Shown here piece by piece: positions 34,253 through 45,964 of a stretch of 64,000 bases of DNA. Position numbers and translations under genes: made by a program. The notes beneath the pieces are model-generated. The model was not told where the DNA came from, did not search any database, and was given only the letters and a program-made list of their open reading frames with translations. The stretch covers positions 11,284,001 to 11,348,000 of the forward strand of contig NC_090131.1 of assembly GCF_040581485.1 (NCBI RefSeq). The letters run 5' to 3'. Position 1 is the first letter of the stretch, and every line of letters begins with the position of its first letter. The stretch is from Linepithema humile. Its lineage: Eukaryota; Arthropoda; Insecta; Hymenoptera; Formicidae.

Positions 34253-35568
34253 TAATAGATATGTGCGTGTATGTGCGCGCGCGCGTACCATACACATCTA
34301 TTATTTATACGTGAATATGATACTAATATATATGTATATGTTTATAATATACATATAATTTTTATATTGTAATATACATAATATTTACATAGTAATATAT
34401 TTTTTGTGGTATTTTGCAATAATATGTGGTATAATAGAGCTACAGGCGAAGATCTCCACTTTAAAAAAATCTAGTGCGCTATTAGTGGCACCTCATGGGT
34501 GGCGTGGAAAGCCACTATTAACTACTAATAAATTATTAATATATCTTTCTTTTAAGTTTAAAGAGGAAAATGTCAAGTAGCAAGCGTGGCTAAACGGGTA
34601 AAGCGATTAGCTAAAATGTTGAAGATATTGTGTTTGGAAATTGCTTCTTGCAACTTTTTTTGCACATGAGTTTCTAACAGTAATCAATCAAATTATTTAA
34701 TAATGTTTTCGACAAAAAAGTATTATTTTATATTTATTAATAATCTTGGCATATGTTAAAGTTGCATTTTGTTGAAAAATTGTAAAATTATATTTTATTT
34801 TTCTATTGACAAGTCATAGCAAATTAATATCTTTTTCAACAGTTAATAATTTAACTTATGCGTATATTTTTAATGAATATAAAATAATACTGTTTAGAAA
34901 AAAAATTTATTTAATTATTTACTCGATTGTGCATTAGATTGTGCATTAGAAAGAAATGCGAAAAAAAAAAAAAAAACAAGTTGCAAGATACAGGTCTAGA
35001 AGACGGAATCTTTATTATTCAAGCGATTCGCCTTACTCGATTAAAAACGCTTGGCTTCTTAGCATTTTTCGTACGTAGCATTTTTCGTGGGCTAGGGAAG
35101 TGACAAATAGCATGCTACGCTGACGCGTGCGCACACGGACGCGTGACGTGCGGTTCTCGCTTGTGTAGTGCCCGCATGGTGGGGGCCGTTTTCCTCATGT
35201 TGCTCTGTTGCAGGATGCTCGATCTTGCAGCACTGGAGTGAGTGAAGAAAAATCTGCGGAGAAGTTCTTTTATACAGCTTCGATCGATGCTTGATCGCGA
35301 GAAAGCTTTTCACCGCCTGCGCAACCTGGCGGTGTATCCGCAAGCTCGTAACTTGGCAGGAGCCCTGCGGCGCGTAGCGGCGCCGCGGCGTATTATGCCG
35401 CGTCAGTGTAGCGGTGTGGCGGTGAGCCGCCACAGATAATATATGAGATGTATTAGACAGAAGCGTTTTTACGTATCATATACATAAATAAGTTACATAT
35501 CAATGATACTTTATTGATATTTTCTGGTTATATAACAGGAAATATCAGTTACATGTGCGTTTGCTGGG

Positions 35569-35657
35569 AAGTATGTACAAATTATTTCAATCTCCGGTCA
35601 ACTTACGTTTTATAACACAAATTCTCATTTGATTTCATTATATTGATTACAGTCCTA
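35569..35657 (+). other. Penelope-like element 1, tail continued
   Basis: AAGTATGTAC, CAATCTCCGGTCAACTTAC and ACAGTCCTAAC match the PLE tail at 59225-59310, resuming the tail cut at 15590. Confidence 0.8.
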
Positions 35658-38275
35658 ACGTCTTTATATACTGAACGGCGTATGCCGCCATTGCTGCAGC
35701 AGCCACCACCACCTGGTGAAACGGCTCGATGTTGAACATTATGCCCATCGCCGCCACTGGTGTTGTAACCACAGCACCCAGGGCCCCTCTCAAAATCAGA
35801 GCCTTGACATGCTCCAGCGCAACTTTGGCTGTTTTCTTTCGCACCTTAGTCCACCATATTACGGCTGCGTATGTGAGTCTGGGGCGAAGTATGGCTGTGT
35901 AGATCCAATGTATCATACTTGGTTTTAAACCCCAAGTCTGACCAAAGGTCCTTCTGCACATCCAAAAATACTGGCACAAGCTTTTGCACCGGCTACGAAG
36001 GTGCTCCTCCCAAAGCAGTTTCCTATCCAGGATAACTCCCAGATATTTCACTGATTCAGTCGGAACTAACCTTACTCCTCCAAGAGTGGGTCCCACAATG
36101 GTGCCCACGTTGTATTTGCGAGTGAAGACAGTAAGACCGATTTTCAGTGGATTCACCGCTAAACCCGTCCTCTGACACCACTTTTCTACGACTTCCAGTG
36201 CCCCCTGCATGACCTCTAGAAACGTCTTTAGAAAGGGGCCTCGCACAAGTATTGCCACGACATCCGCGTAGCCTTGTGCAGTGAAGCCTCTATCGTCCAG
36301 TGCCTTTAATAATCCGTCTGCTACCAGGTACCCTAAAAGTGGGGAAAGTACTCCGCCCTGCGGGCAGCTTCTTCCCACCCAACCACAAACTTTCGCAGTT
36401 CCCAGCGAAGTCATCACACACCTTCCTAGCATGCCCCGGATCCACTCTACGAGCTTCATCGGGACACCTCTTTTGGCGACTTCCTCACACACTACCTCGT
36501 GCGGTGTGTTGTTAAAGCGCCCTCTATGTCCAAGAAAGCACCCCCTTCCTTTCTAGCAGCTCCTTAATAAACGCTACCGTTTGAAGTAGAGCAGTCTCGG
36601 TGGAATAGCCCGGACGATACGTGTGCTGATTTTTATGGAGAGGATGCCTCCACAGAGTTGTCTTCCTCAGATAGGCGTCCACCAGCTTCTCCAATGTCTT
36701 AAGGAGAAACGATGTTAAGCTAATTGGCCTGAAATCCTTTGCCTTGGTGTAGCTCGTTCTTCCCGCCTTTGGGATGAACACTACCCTGGCCAGTTTCCAT
36801 ATGCTGGGTGCGTAGCCCATCGCGATACATGCTCTTAAGGTTCGAGTCAGTGGGCCCATGATCTGTTCCAGTCCCTCTTGTAGAAGAGCCGGAAAGACGC
36901 CATCCGGTCCCGCTGACTTGTAGGACTTAAAGGTGTTAATTGCCCATTTGACCTTCTCGGGCATGACAATCTTGGCCGCCATTTGCCAATCCGCTTGTCG
37001 GGCTCTTCTGAGTGAGCCCGGCTCCTTATATGCAAATAGCTCTCCCGGCTCCCTAGAAGCCCGAAAAGCTCACTTCCAGTAGATGCTCCAGACATTGCTC
37101 TCCAGTCACCACCGTCCCATCAGAGAGTGCGATGGCTTCCAGGGTCACATCCGGGTTCCTAGCGAGGATCCTGCAGATTCTTGCCGTTTCGGGCATTCCC
37201 TCCACTTCCTCGCAAAACTTCCTCCAGCTTTCCTGTTTCGCCCTAACCACAAAGTCTCTATATTCCTTCTGTGCCCTCCTAGAGAGCTCCCAGTCGGATT
37301 GGCGGCCCGTGTTCCTAGCTCTATTCCAGGCCCTGTGAGCCGCCACTCTGAGACCCTGCAGTCCAGGGGTCCACCAGGAAGTTCCTCTATTATTTGTAAC
37401 CGCCCTTTCGGGGCAATTACTTTCGTAGCAGTTTACCAGAGACCTCTGCAAGTAGTCCACACAGGTCTCCAGTTCTTCTTCTGTCCCGTGCCTCTTAGGG
37501 AAGCCTCTGAGACTGCTGGCCAGGTCTTCCCTATAAGAGTCCCACTTGGTTCTCCTCTGGTTTCTGAATTGATCTCCTTCCTTCTAGCCTTAGTTATCCT
37601 GAAGGTGATCTGCCTGTGGTTTGAGAGCGAGGGCTCCGTCGAGACCCTCCACTCCACTACCTCCTGTAACAACTGCCTGGAACAGACAGTGATGTCGAGC
37701 ACTTCTCTTCTCGCTATAGTGCAGAAGGTGGGCTCGTCTCCTGTGTTAAGAATCTCCAGATCCGTAAATGCTAGGAACTCCAACACTTTCATTCCTCTTT
37801 CATTGGTGTCCGAGCTTCCCCACACAGTGTGATGCGCGTTAGCGTCACATCTCATGATCAGGGAAAGCCGTTTCTCTTGGCAGTATTCTGCCAGTTTTAT
37901 TACCGGTGCAGGTGGCACCGCCTCCCCCTTGTCATGAGAGAAGTAGGCCGAGCACACAACCATTTTCTTTCTGTCACCGGAGTCAGCAGTGAAATCCACT
38001 TCTACAGCCGCAACGTCCCTGGAACACAGGTGAGGTATTAGCTGGGCTTCCATACCCTTGACGGCCACGCAAGCCCTGAACCGATCCACTGATGGGGCCC
38101 TCAAGAGCCTACCGCAAGCCGCCAAGCCCTTGATGCAACCCCGGATTACCCAGGGTTCTTGCATTAGTGATATGCATGTTTGCTTCCCAGCTTGTTGCCT
38201 GGCCAAAACAGCTGAGGCCCCTTTGCTGTGATGCAGATTAATCTGGGTGAAGGCTACCCCTCCCGATCCCGCCAT
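35647..38275 (-). pseudogene. Non-LTR retrotransposon ORF2 (APE endonuclease and RT), broken
   Basis: From 38275: an endonuclease with MQEPWV, CDANAHHTVWGS, REVLDITVCS and LSNHRQITF (the usual SDH is SNH). After frameshifts: a linker (37460-37053), then RT with YKSAGPDGVFPALL, KAKDFRPISLTSFLLK (36982-36524) and GGVLSPLLGYLVADGLL and GYADVVAIL (36492-35647). The catalytic YADD is YADV. At least three frame breaks are present. The last codons (TLGL) read into Penelope-like tail sequence, so the 3' end is truncated or recombined. Jockey/R1-like type; clade not fixed. Confidence 0.85.
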
Positions 38276-38279
38276 TTAA

Positions 38280-39251
38280 CTACGAGACCGTTTTAGGGGG
38301 CTCCTCCTTATCCTCCCTTACCCCCCCTTGGGCCCCACTTACTCGAAAGGCAATCCTGTCGAGCCCAAAGAATGGTTTGAAGTCCAGCATCCTCAATTTG
38401 AGGACACTAGACTCTGGGACACCGAGGACTAGGTTCCCACCTTCCTTAGTGGCCCCTACTCCCTCCGCGAACACTTTCCAGCTCCCGGTGACAAGACCCG
38501 GGTTCTGCTTCTCCAGCCGCTTCAAGACCGTGGCCGCGCCCTCGGGAGGTCCCGGGACCCAAACCATCGCCCTGTGCTGCCTTTGAAGCGCGTCCATGCC
38601 CATTACCTTGAGCTTGGCGTCCTCCCACGGAATAATGCCGCCGATCCGCCCCACGAGCCAACCCAGCGATGCCTCGTCCGCGCATCTTACCACCGCTGCA
38701 CCGCTCCTTAGAAAGGTGCTGTAGAATCTGGGCACCGGACCCTCTTGGATCCCGTCGATCTCTTTCGAGACCGCACCCCTCAACAGAGTCAACTGCTCTG
38801 CAGTGATCTCCGCCTCGGGGTAGCTCTCCGCCGCAATCGCCCTCGCCAGAAGGTCAGCAGCGTTCACATAGGCATGGTGCCCATCATGAGCCCTTTGCCT
38901 CTTCAACGGACGGCCGCCCGATGGAGGGGTTTCATTGGAGCCCTTCCGACGTTTACCATTGGTGTGCCCCTTCACCACCTCCGCCGGCGTACAAGGGGGA
39001 GCCACGGGAAGAGAGCGAGCCCCTTCCAGAACCCCTGCTCTCATCCGCTTCGCCCTCCTTCTTTCGGCCCCGCACCGGTTTTTCTTAACTGGAGGTAAAG
39101 CCTCCTGCCGCGCAGCCGGGCCGGCTTCACTTCCGGAGTCCTTAAGGGTCCCGTCCGTCACTGCCGTCCCAGCCCCTTTCCTTGGAAACCCGTCACGCGA
39201 GCCCTTCTGATTTCCCATTTTGTCCTCTGAATTTATTATGTCAATATCCAT
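38280..39251 (-). CDS. Non-LTR retrotransposon ORF1 with DUF4780-like domain, 323 aa
   Basis: Intact frame from MDIDIINSEDKMGNQKG to TVS. Basic low-complexity N-terminal half (RRRAKRMRAG, GRPLKRQRAHDGHH). Then a compact domain, FYSTFLRSGAAVVRCADEAS, WVPGPPEGAATVLKRLEKQN and LDFKPFFGLDRIAFRV, which resembles the DUF4780 domain found in insect non-LTR ORF1 proteins. Probably an RNA-binding nucleocapsid-like partner of ORF2, 4 bp downstream. Family call is from memory of its pattern. Confidence 0.7.
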   Translation of the reverse strand: MDIDIINSEDKMGNQKGSRDGFPRKGAGTAVTDGTLKDSGSEAGPAARQEALPPVKKNRCGAERRRAKRMRAGVLEGARSLPVAPPCTPAEVVKGHTNGKRRKGSNETPPSGGRPLKRQRAHDGHHAYVNAADLLARAIAAESYPEAEITAEQLTLLRGAVSKEIDGIQEGPVPRFYSTFLRSGAAVVRCADEASLGWLVGRIGGIIPWEDAKLKVMGMDALQRQHRAMVWVPGPPEGAATVLKRLEKQNPGLVTGSWKVFAEGVGATKEGGNLVLGVPESSVLKLRMLDFKPFFGLDRIAFRVSGAQGGVREDKEEPPKTVS

Positions 39252-39603
39252 TATGGTCCCACGAGTAGGGAATTACACGGTCCGTCCACGCAGAGTCCCG
39301 CATGCGGCTAGATATTCTGGGGTTTCGCCCGGTTCCCCGAGGCATCGTTCGCGACACTGCTCCCCCAGTGACATGCAGCCATCGCCACGATGGCTTACAA
39401 CTTGGCTTGGGGAGCTGGTCCGCGGCAACGGTCTTCCCTTACCCTCCACAGGGTTTTACTTCCGTGGGGCCAGGTTATAACCGCCACTACCCAGCAGCAC
39501 TGAGTCTCCTCAGAGAGCTCACACCTACTGGGCGTCCTCCTATCCGCCACCTTGGAGACGCGCCCGGTGAGTAGCTCAACCCCCGGGCTGTTAGTTACTA
39601 ACA
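39252..39603 (-). other. 5' UTR of the non-LTR retrotransposon
   Basis: GC-rich region upstream of ORF1 with no convincing gene. Composition changes at about 39600 to the LTR-like element D fragment. Confidence 0.5.
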
Positions 39604-40440
39604 ATAAGTTCTATTTTTGATAGCGACTAATTTTTGTTTCACGAAGCGCACTACTACTGAAGAAATGTGACGAACGGTGTAAAACTCTCGACGAAATGTC
39701 GATGAAATGAGATAAGAAACTGTAAAAAACTTTGTCGGAGTGACTCGGACACGGGTTTTTATACCCTTTTTATGGAAGTGGATCCATTTAAAAAAATCTT
39801 AGGTTTTCGAGGCGGGGGTGAAATAGAAGTTAGTTTTACAAGGAAATTTTAATGCGTAAGAGGATGGCATCGTTTTTAGCTAATAGGATTAGCGGTTAGA
39901 TGACCATGTCTCTTATGATTGAGATGGGGAAAACAGGGCCCTAACGAATGAGGAGCAGCATCGTTTTGGGTTCATATATGGTGGGAGTCAATTTCAATAT
40001 TACATATTCTGGTTGGTATTGATATGCATTGGTGAGGTCCATCTCGATGCCTTTAGGGTATACGATAAGATGGACCGGTGGATGGTTTGTTCTAATTCTA
40101 GGCCTTCTGATTGAAGGGTTGAAACTCGGCGGAATACAGGTTGACAACGTCTTAGGTCGCGGGTCTAATAAATTTGACAATTTTATGACGGTCATGTGCT
40201 TTGGTGTCGCGTAGAGAGTATAGCTAATGTATCTCGGTTTCCCAAACCTATTCAACACGGGCATGGTGTCAAGTTTGACGCCTTCTCGGCGCTCGACTCA
40301 GGTCAGTTGTTGCGCAAAGCTATCCTATTATCATGGCGCGGTGGCGGTCACACGTAGTGTTCGCACCTTTACGCAAGACTCAATCGGTAAGATTCACGAA
40401 CCGATGAAATGGTAAAAGATAAAAGAAAAATAAGATAACC
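39604..40440 (-). mobile_element. Fragment of LTR-like element D family
   Basis: Matches the U3/promoter part of 25749-30180 in the same orientation: GGTATAAAAACCCGTGT, CTAAGATTTT, and the CACCAAAGCACATG / TTTGGGAAACCGAGAT blocks. The non-LTR element abuts its downstream side. Ends not found. Confidence 0.65.
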
Positions 40441-40825
40441 GAAATTATAACAATGGATGGGAAGTTATACGAACCGTATAGAACCATTTGAGTCTCTTAA
40501 TAATAAATATATTTAAATTATCTGGATATTCTTCACGAACTGTATCCTTAACGAATAATTAAAGGTATATAAATTCTTTTAATAGTAATCATATTTGAAT
40601 TATTTAAATGTGTATATAAACGGATCAACCCGCTTAAAACTTAGAAAATAATTAGTAACAACGAAAGAATCGTATTTTAATAAATAATGCTTCATTTAAA
40701 AGTGAATAAAAGAAGGAAAACGGGGTAACATGAAAACATGAATGTTGCAATTTAATATAAAATTGTAACCAAAACCGTTTTCTAATAAATAATGTCTCAG
40801 TAGCATAGCTAGGAGAGTTCTAACT
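40441..40825. other. AT-rich intergenic sequence
   Basis: No gene, TIR or LTR boundary recognised. Confidence 0.4.
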
Positions 40826-40975
40826 CAGGCATCTGAGGGGGGGGGGGTGCGGGGAAGAGGAGGTATTGGATTACGCTGCGTCAGCATTTTTGGAGGGGAG
40901 GGGAGCATCGGATTACGCTGCGTCAGTACTTTTGGAGGGGAGAGGGGTATCGGATTACGCTGCGTCAGTGTTGGG
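40826..40975 (+). repeat. G-run and about 50-bp tandem repeats
   Basis: A G12 run, then about three units containing GGATTACGCTGCGTCAG and TTTTGGAGGGGAGGGG. The G-blocks could form G-quadruplexes on the plus strand. The following 120 bp resemble the CCGAGAAC...TATCCGTGTGCGCTCGG ends of the hAT-2 TIR, so it may be a hAT-derived fragment. Confidence 0.6.
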
Positions 40976-41159
40976 AGATTTGTACACTTTGGCTTCCATT
41001 TCTCACCAACCGAGAACTGCTTACGTCACGTATCCGTGTGCGCTCGGCTTTCGGCTTGTAGAGCGAGTGGACATAAGTATTGCGTTTTCTTCCCACCAAG
41101 TCTAGCAAACTGGTTTTGAGATGACGTCGCGCGACTTTTTCTCCTGTTAAGATTTGGCA

Positions 41160-41560
41160 GCGTTGGCAGCATACGAATATGATTTTTATATTAATGTATA
41201 AAATAAGAATAAACTAATAAAAATTACATATTGTTAATAAATTTTCTATTATAATAAAAAATTATATGTATCGCAATATATTAACAAAACAAGTAACATT
41301 TCTACAATTTTAGTAAAAAAACAATTTTTTTTATTAAAACATTAACATGAGTTAATTGCGAAAAATAAGCTTAGGAATATTTAATATTTTATGTATGTTA
41401 TTAATTTATCTATATGTTCTAATTTTAAGTATGAGTGAAGTTTACAACTACAATTACAATAATATAAATGATTAAAATTAATAAATATATAAGGCTCTAG
41501 TGATTAACAAAATCAATTAAAATCAGTAGGAGCGTAAAGAGCCACAATGCTAGTTCTTCG
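41160..41560. other. AT-rich spacer
   Basis: Nothing recognised. Confidence 0.4.
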
Positions 41561-41569
41561 TGCGAAGGT

Positions 41570-44335
41570 TATAATATATTAGTTTAAAATTGTTTACATC
41601 AAATCAAACGTTTCTGCCTGCCATCAGGCCTTTTTCAGTGTACATTAATAAAAATAAAAAGAGAAATTCGCTCGCAAAAATTAACATAAAGTAAAAGATG
41701 TGGAAGACGTATAGATAATCCTTTCCAATCAAATTGTTGTTCGGTAACAAATAAATTAGGACTGCAATAAATGCAATAGAATACAGTGAAAGTTCAGATT
41801 AAATAAAAGTAAGTGGACCGGAGATTGAGAACTGTTATATACATACTTGTATTAATTTCGTGTTGATAAAAAGCTTGTCCACGTAAAGGGGACGAGGTGG
41901 AAAAGCAAAAAACAGATAATCTTTACATCTTAAATGTTGAGATCTTAGTGATAGTGATTTGATACAGAAATTATAAAATTTAGAGTGATGGTAGGAAAGG
42001 AGGGAGGAGGGAGGGAAAAAAGAAGTAAGTAGGGAAGGAGAGAAGGTGGGGGTAAAAGGAATAGATAGAGGAAAAGGAAGGAGAAGTATTTTTTATAAAG
42101 GAGAAAATTAATTAATAATAGGGAGATAGGCATCAGGTAAATAATCCGTGTCGTTTTGATTGTTAAGGCCTGCGTTTTGTCTTTTAATAAAGGTCATTTC
42201 AGAGATCAATCTTTTTGAATAAGAAGGTTCACCGTCTAAGATTTTTACTTTATCCCAATCAAAGTCGTGGGAGAAATCCATTCTATGCTTAGATATGACT
42301 GAAGGAGAACAGCTTTTCTTATTGATGTCATTCTTATGTTCTTTTAATCTGGTGTTAAGCTGTCTTTTAGTCTGTCCAACATAAGTCATCTTGCAATCAC
42401 GACACGGAATCATATAAACTACTTGGCAATGTGAAAGTTTGCTTCGACTGTCTTTGCCTGTTTTTATGAAGCATTTTAAATTGTTCGGGATTGAACAGGC
42501 TAATTTAAAATTGAAGGTTCTAGCAATAGAATTAAAGTCTTTATATATAGATGAGATGTAGGGAATAGTTAAAAAAGTCTTCGAGTCATTCTTGTCAGAG
42601 TCATTGTTGGAATCAACTGCTATTAAATTATTGTCAATTTTTTAATTGTGGATTAGAACTTTATTCTTTGATGTATAGTCGAATAAATAAAATTTAAAGC
42701 ATAACAATTATTTAAAAGGATGTTAATCGCCAATGTAAAATTCTTGTTGTGAAATTTTGGGTGGAAAAGTAAAAAGATCCTATCAGTCAGACTTATGATA
42801 GTCCCCTTCTTTTGTGAAGTAGGGTGGTGGGAATAAAAATTTAGGTATCTTCCAGACGAAGTAGGTTTTTGATACCAGTCAAAAATGATTCTATTGTTTT
42901 CTAAAATTATGGTCACGTCAAGGAAGTTTATGCGATTGTTACCCCAATTTCAACTGTAAAATTTAGTCTGTTATAATAAGAATTAAAAATGTCAGTGATT
43001 AAATTTATGGAATTGATAGGTGCAGCCAAAATTATGTCATCTACAAATCGGTAATAAAAGGGCAGCTTGAAAGGCAACCTATCAATCGTTTGCTTCCAGA
43101 TCCTGAAGAGTAAGGTCGGCAATTAATGGAGATAAAGGAGGCCCATGGGAGTACTGAATGTTTGTTTATAAATTTTGTTATTAAAATTGAAAAATGTGGA
43201 GTTCAAAATAAAATGTATCCCCCTTATGAATTCATTAAGAGGGATGGCGGTATTAAGAGAATTTAGATTCCATCTTTTGGAAATGCTTTTAATCGCTAAT
43301 TCAATGGGGATGTTCGTAAACATGGATACTACATCTAATGATATTAATATAAATTCATCTTTAATCTCCAGACCCTTCAATTTCTTGACAAAATCAAAAC
43401 TATTTTTAATATGACTAGCTGGAAGAGGTAAACTATTGTAAATGATTTTATGGAAATAAAGAGAAACAGCGTATAATGGGCTATTAATGGAAGAAACTAT
43501 TATTCTCAAAGGGCAACTGGGTTTGTGAATTTTTGCCCACAGGCTCTAGGCAGGGCACAATCACTCGTCATAAAATGTCTATAAGTATTGTCTTCAATAA
43601 AGTTATTTCTTTTCCACCTGGTTAATAATTCGCGTAAATTACGAGTAAATATTTTACAAGGATCTTTTTTGTGCAGAGAATAGTGTCAGAATCGGATAAC
43701 ATCAATTCTAAATCGTGAATATATTTATTCTTATCAAGAGCTACAGTGATGTTTCCTTTATCTGCCCGGGTAATAATGACATCCGAATTTAGTTTCAAAA
43801 ATTGTTTGGTAGATGACCACCATGAAATTAATTTTATATCATTGAAATCATAAGTGAGTCCATTTCTGTAAAATCTTTCAATTATCGGAATGCATTTATT
43901 TCTGATAGAAGAAGTCTCCTCATCAAATTCATATAACTTTTTTTCTAAGCTCTTAATAAGATGTATAGACGATTTATCTTTATTAGAGATCGTGATGGGC
44001 ATCCCAAATCTGTCCCCCAGTTGTCCACAAGAAGTTTTACTTTTTTAGGGAATTCTAACATAGTTAGATTGACGAACCAATTTTCTTTGATGTTTCCAAT
44101 GTGAGAAGACTCTCTTGGAAGGAGTCGCTCGTAATATCGACCTAGATTTTGTTGTTATTAGAGATGTTGCAAAGGCCAAGTTCAAATACAGATTTGTTAT
44201 TATGCTCAACGTCACGATCCCGATTATAGAAATATCTAATAGGTTGTATTTTAGCTTTAATGGTTAGGTTCTTTTTATGTAGTAATTTGTAACCATTGTA
44301 TTTTTTTGTCTATTCTGACACATTCCCTACACCAC
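41570..44335 (-). pseudogene. Penelope-like element 2 (RT plus GIY-YIG), frameshifted
   Basis: Minus-strand pieces in order: N-terminal linker from 44335; 44002-43622 (RNKCIPIIERFYRNGLTYDF, ITRADKGNITVALDKNKY); 43509-43123 with RT motif ISLDVVSMFTNIPIELAI and TFSTPMG; 43122-42928 with YRFVDDIILAAP; 42916-42653; and 42413-42108, a GIY-YIG endonuclease (MIPCRDCKMTYVGQTKRQLN). 3' tail to about 41570. Several frameshifts. Longest PLE copy in the window; it guided the reading of copies 1 and 3. Confidence 0.88.
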
Positions 44336-44349
44336 AGTAGATGATATAA

Positions 44350-44458
44350 TTTCTCTTGTTGAGAGAAAACGCAAGCCTTACCAATCAAAACGACACGGAT
44401 TATTTACCTGATGCTTATCTCCCTATTATTAATTTATTTCCTCCTATATAAAAAATAC
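44350..44458 (+). pseudogene. Penelope-like element 3, C-terminal scrap
   Basis: Encodes NQNDTDYLPDAYLPIIN and the start of the 3' tail on the plus strand, head to head with PLE 2. Interrupted at 44458 by the Ty3/gypsy element; the tail resumes at 58998. Confidence 0.8.
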
Positions 44459-45535
44459 TGTAAGAAAAAAGAAGAAAAAAGAGAAAATTACTAGAACACA
44501 AAAATCCAAATACGCGCCATCAAACAGCGGCACCGTGTCGTCAGTGCTGCCAGAAACGAGCGGCAGCATCACACAAATTCAACCGAGAACCGATGACGTC
44601 ACCCTATCCGTGTAAGCTCGACCCGGTCGACCAATGGAAGAGAACGCACGTCTCCCTTCCACCGAGCCGACGAAACAGACGATAAATGCTAAGAAGTAAG
44701 TGTTTCTAAGGCAAGTGGCTGGAATATGAAAAATCCCGTGTTCGAGATTTGCTTCTCGCAACTTTCTTTTCTTTTTTCCGCATTTGTTTCTAACAGTGTA
44801 AATTATCAAGTAATCTTTTTTTTTGCTTAAAACATAATAGTTTATATTTATTAATAATATTCGCATATGTTAAAATTAACAATTTTTGAAATAATTCAGA
44901 TTTGCTATTGTCAATAGAAAAATGAAATTATTTTGCAATATTGTAACAAAGTGTAAATTTAACATATGCTATGTTCTTGCCACTCGTCTTATTCGTTTAG
45001 CCATGCTTGCTTTGACATTTATGTCTATCGACTCGAAAGATTTTACATACCTGTAAAACTTTTAATTATTTCCCAACTTACAATTAGTCACTCGCGTCCT
45101 GATATTTTTTCTCTCGTTCAATAATTTTCTATTCGTACATTCGGAGAATCCGAATAGTGAGATCAATAATGTACTTAATTTTCGTACACTCTAGTATCTC
45201 AATCTGAGATCGGTGTACATTTTAACGTCTCAAATGTAGACGAATTATTTCTATATGAAAAATAATTAAAATTTTCACATCAACAATCTAACATATAATA
45301 TAAATGCAGTCAGATTTATTGTACTCTTGTTAGTATTATTAAAATATTGTAAAAATAATGTATTATTAGTTTATTAGTAATTATAATAGTATTATTAATA
45401 GTGGTCTTCCACACCACCTTCGAGGTTCCACTAACGGCGCGTTAGGTTTTTTTAGTGGATCTTTGCCAGGAGCCCTATTATACCACATTTCATTATTCTT
45501 TCTATATTTTTTTTATACATATGTGATGTCATTTG

Positions 45536-45964
45536 CAGACATGTTAGTAACATTTTACTTATCTATAAATATGTGACGGGATAGAGAGTTAGCACGAGAT
45601 AATTGATTTTATTTTAAATTTTATTTAATATATATGTAGAATAAATCTTAATATAAAATTATCACAATATAACTAGTCAATATATTATTACAATGTTATC
45701 ACATAAATTAGATTAAAAAAATTATTATTAATAATAATAATAAATCAATAATAAAAAATATAAAATAAAAAATAATAAAAATATAGTTAAAAAATAATAA
45801 AAATATAAATAAAAAATAAAAAGATAGTTAAAAAGTAATAAAAATATAAATAAAAAATAGAAAAAAGATATTAAAAAATAAAAGTTTTATTGTTAAAAAA
45901 ATAAAATTAATATTAATATTAAATTAATATATAAAATTATTTGTATATCTATTTATTATCTTAT
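45536..45964. other. AT-rich inner region of hAT-2
   Basis: A/T repeats such as AAAAATAATAAAAATAT; no gene seen. Confidence 0.5.

Noticed and set aside
39220..39574. Plus-strand frames upstream of the non-LTR ORF1
   Set aside because: Antisense of a GC-rich 5' UTR; no motif or splice support.
41609..41640. Possible hammerhead ribozyme core in the Penelope tail (CTGATGG...GAAAC, minus strand)
   Set aside because: The core lacks the expected A after CTGATG and stem II does not form; GCCTG-atgg-CAGGC folds as a plain hairpin instead.
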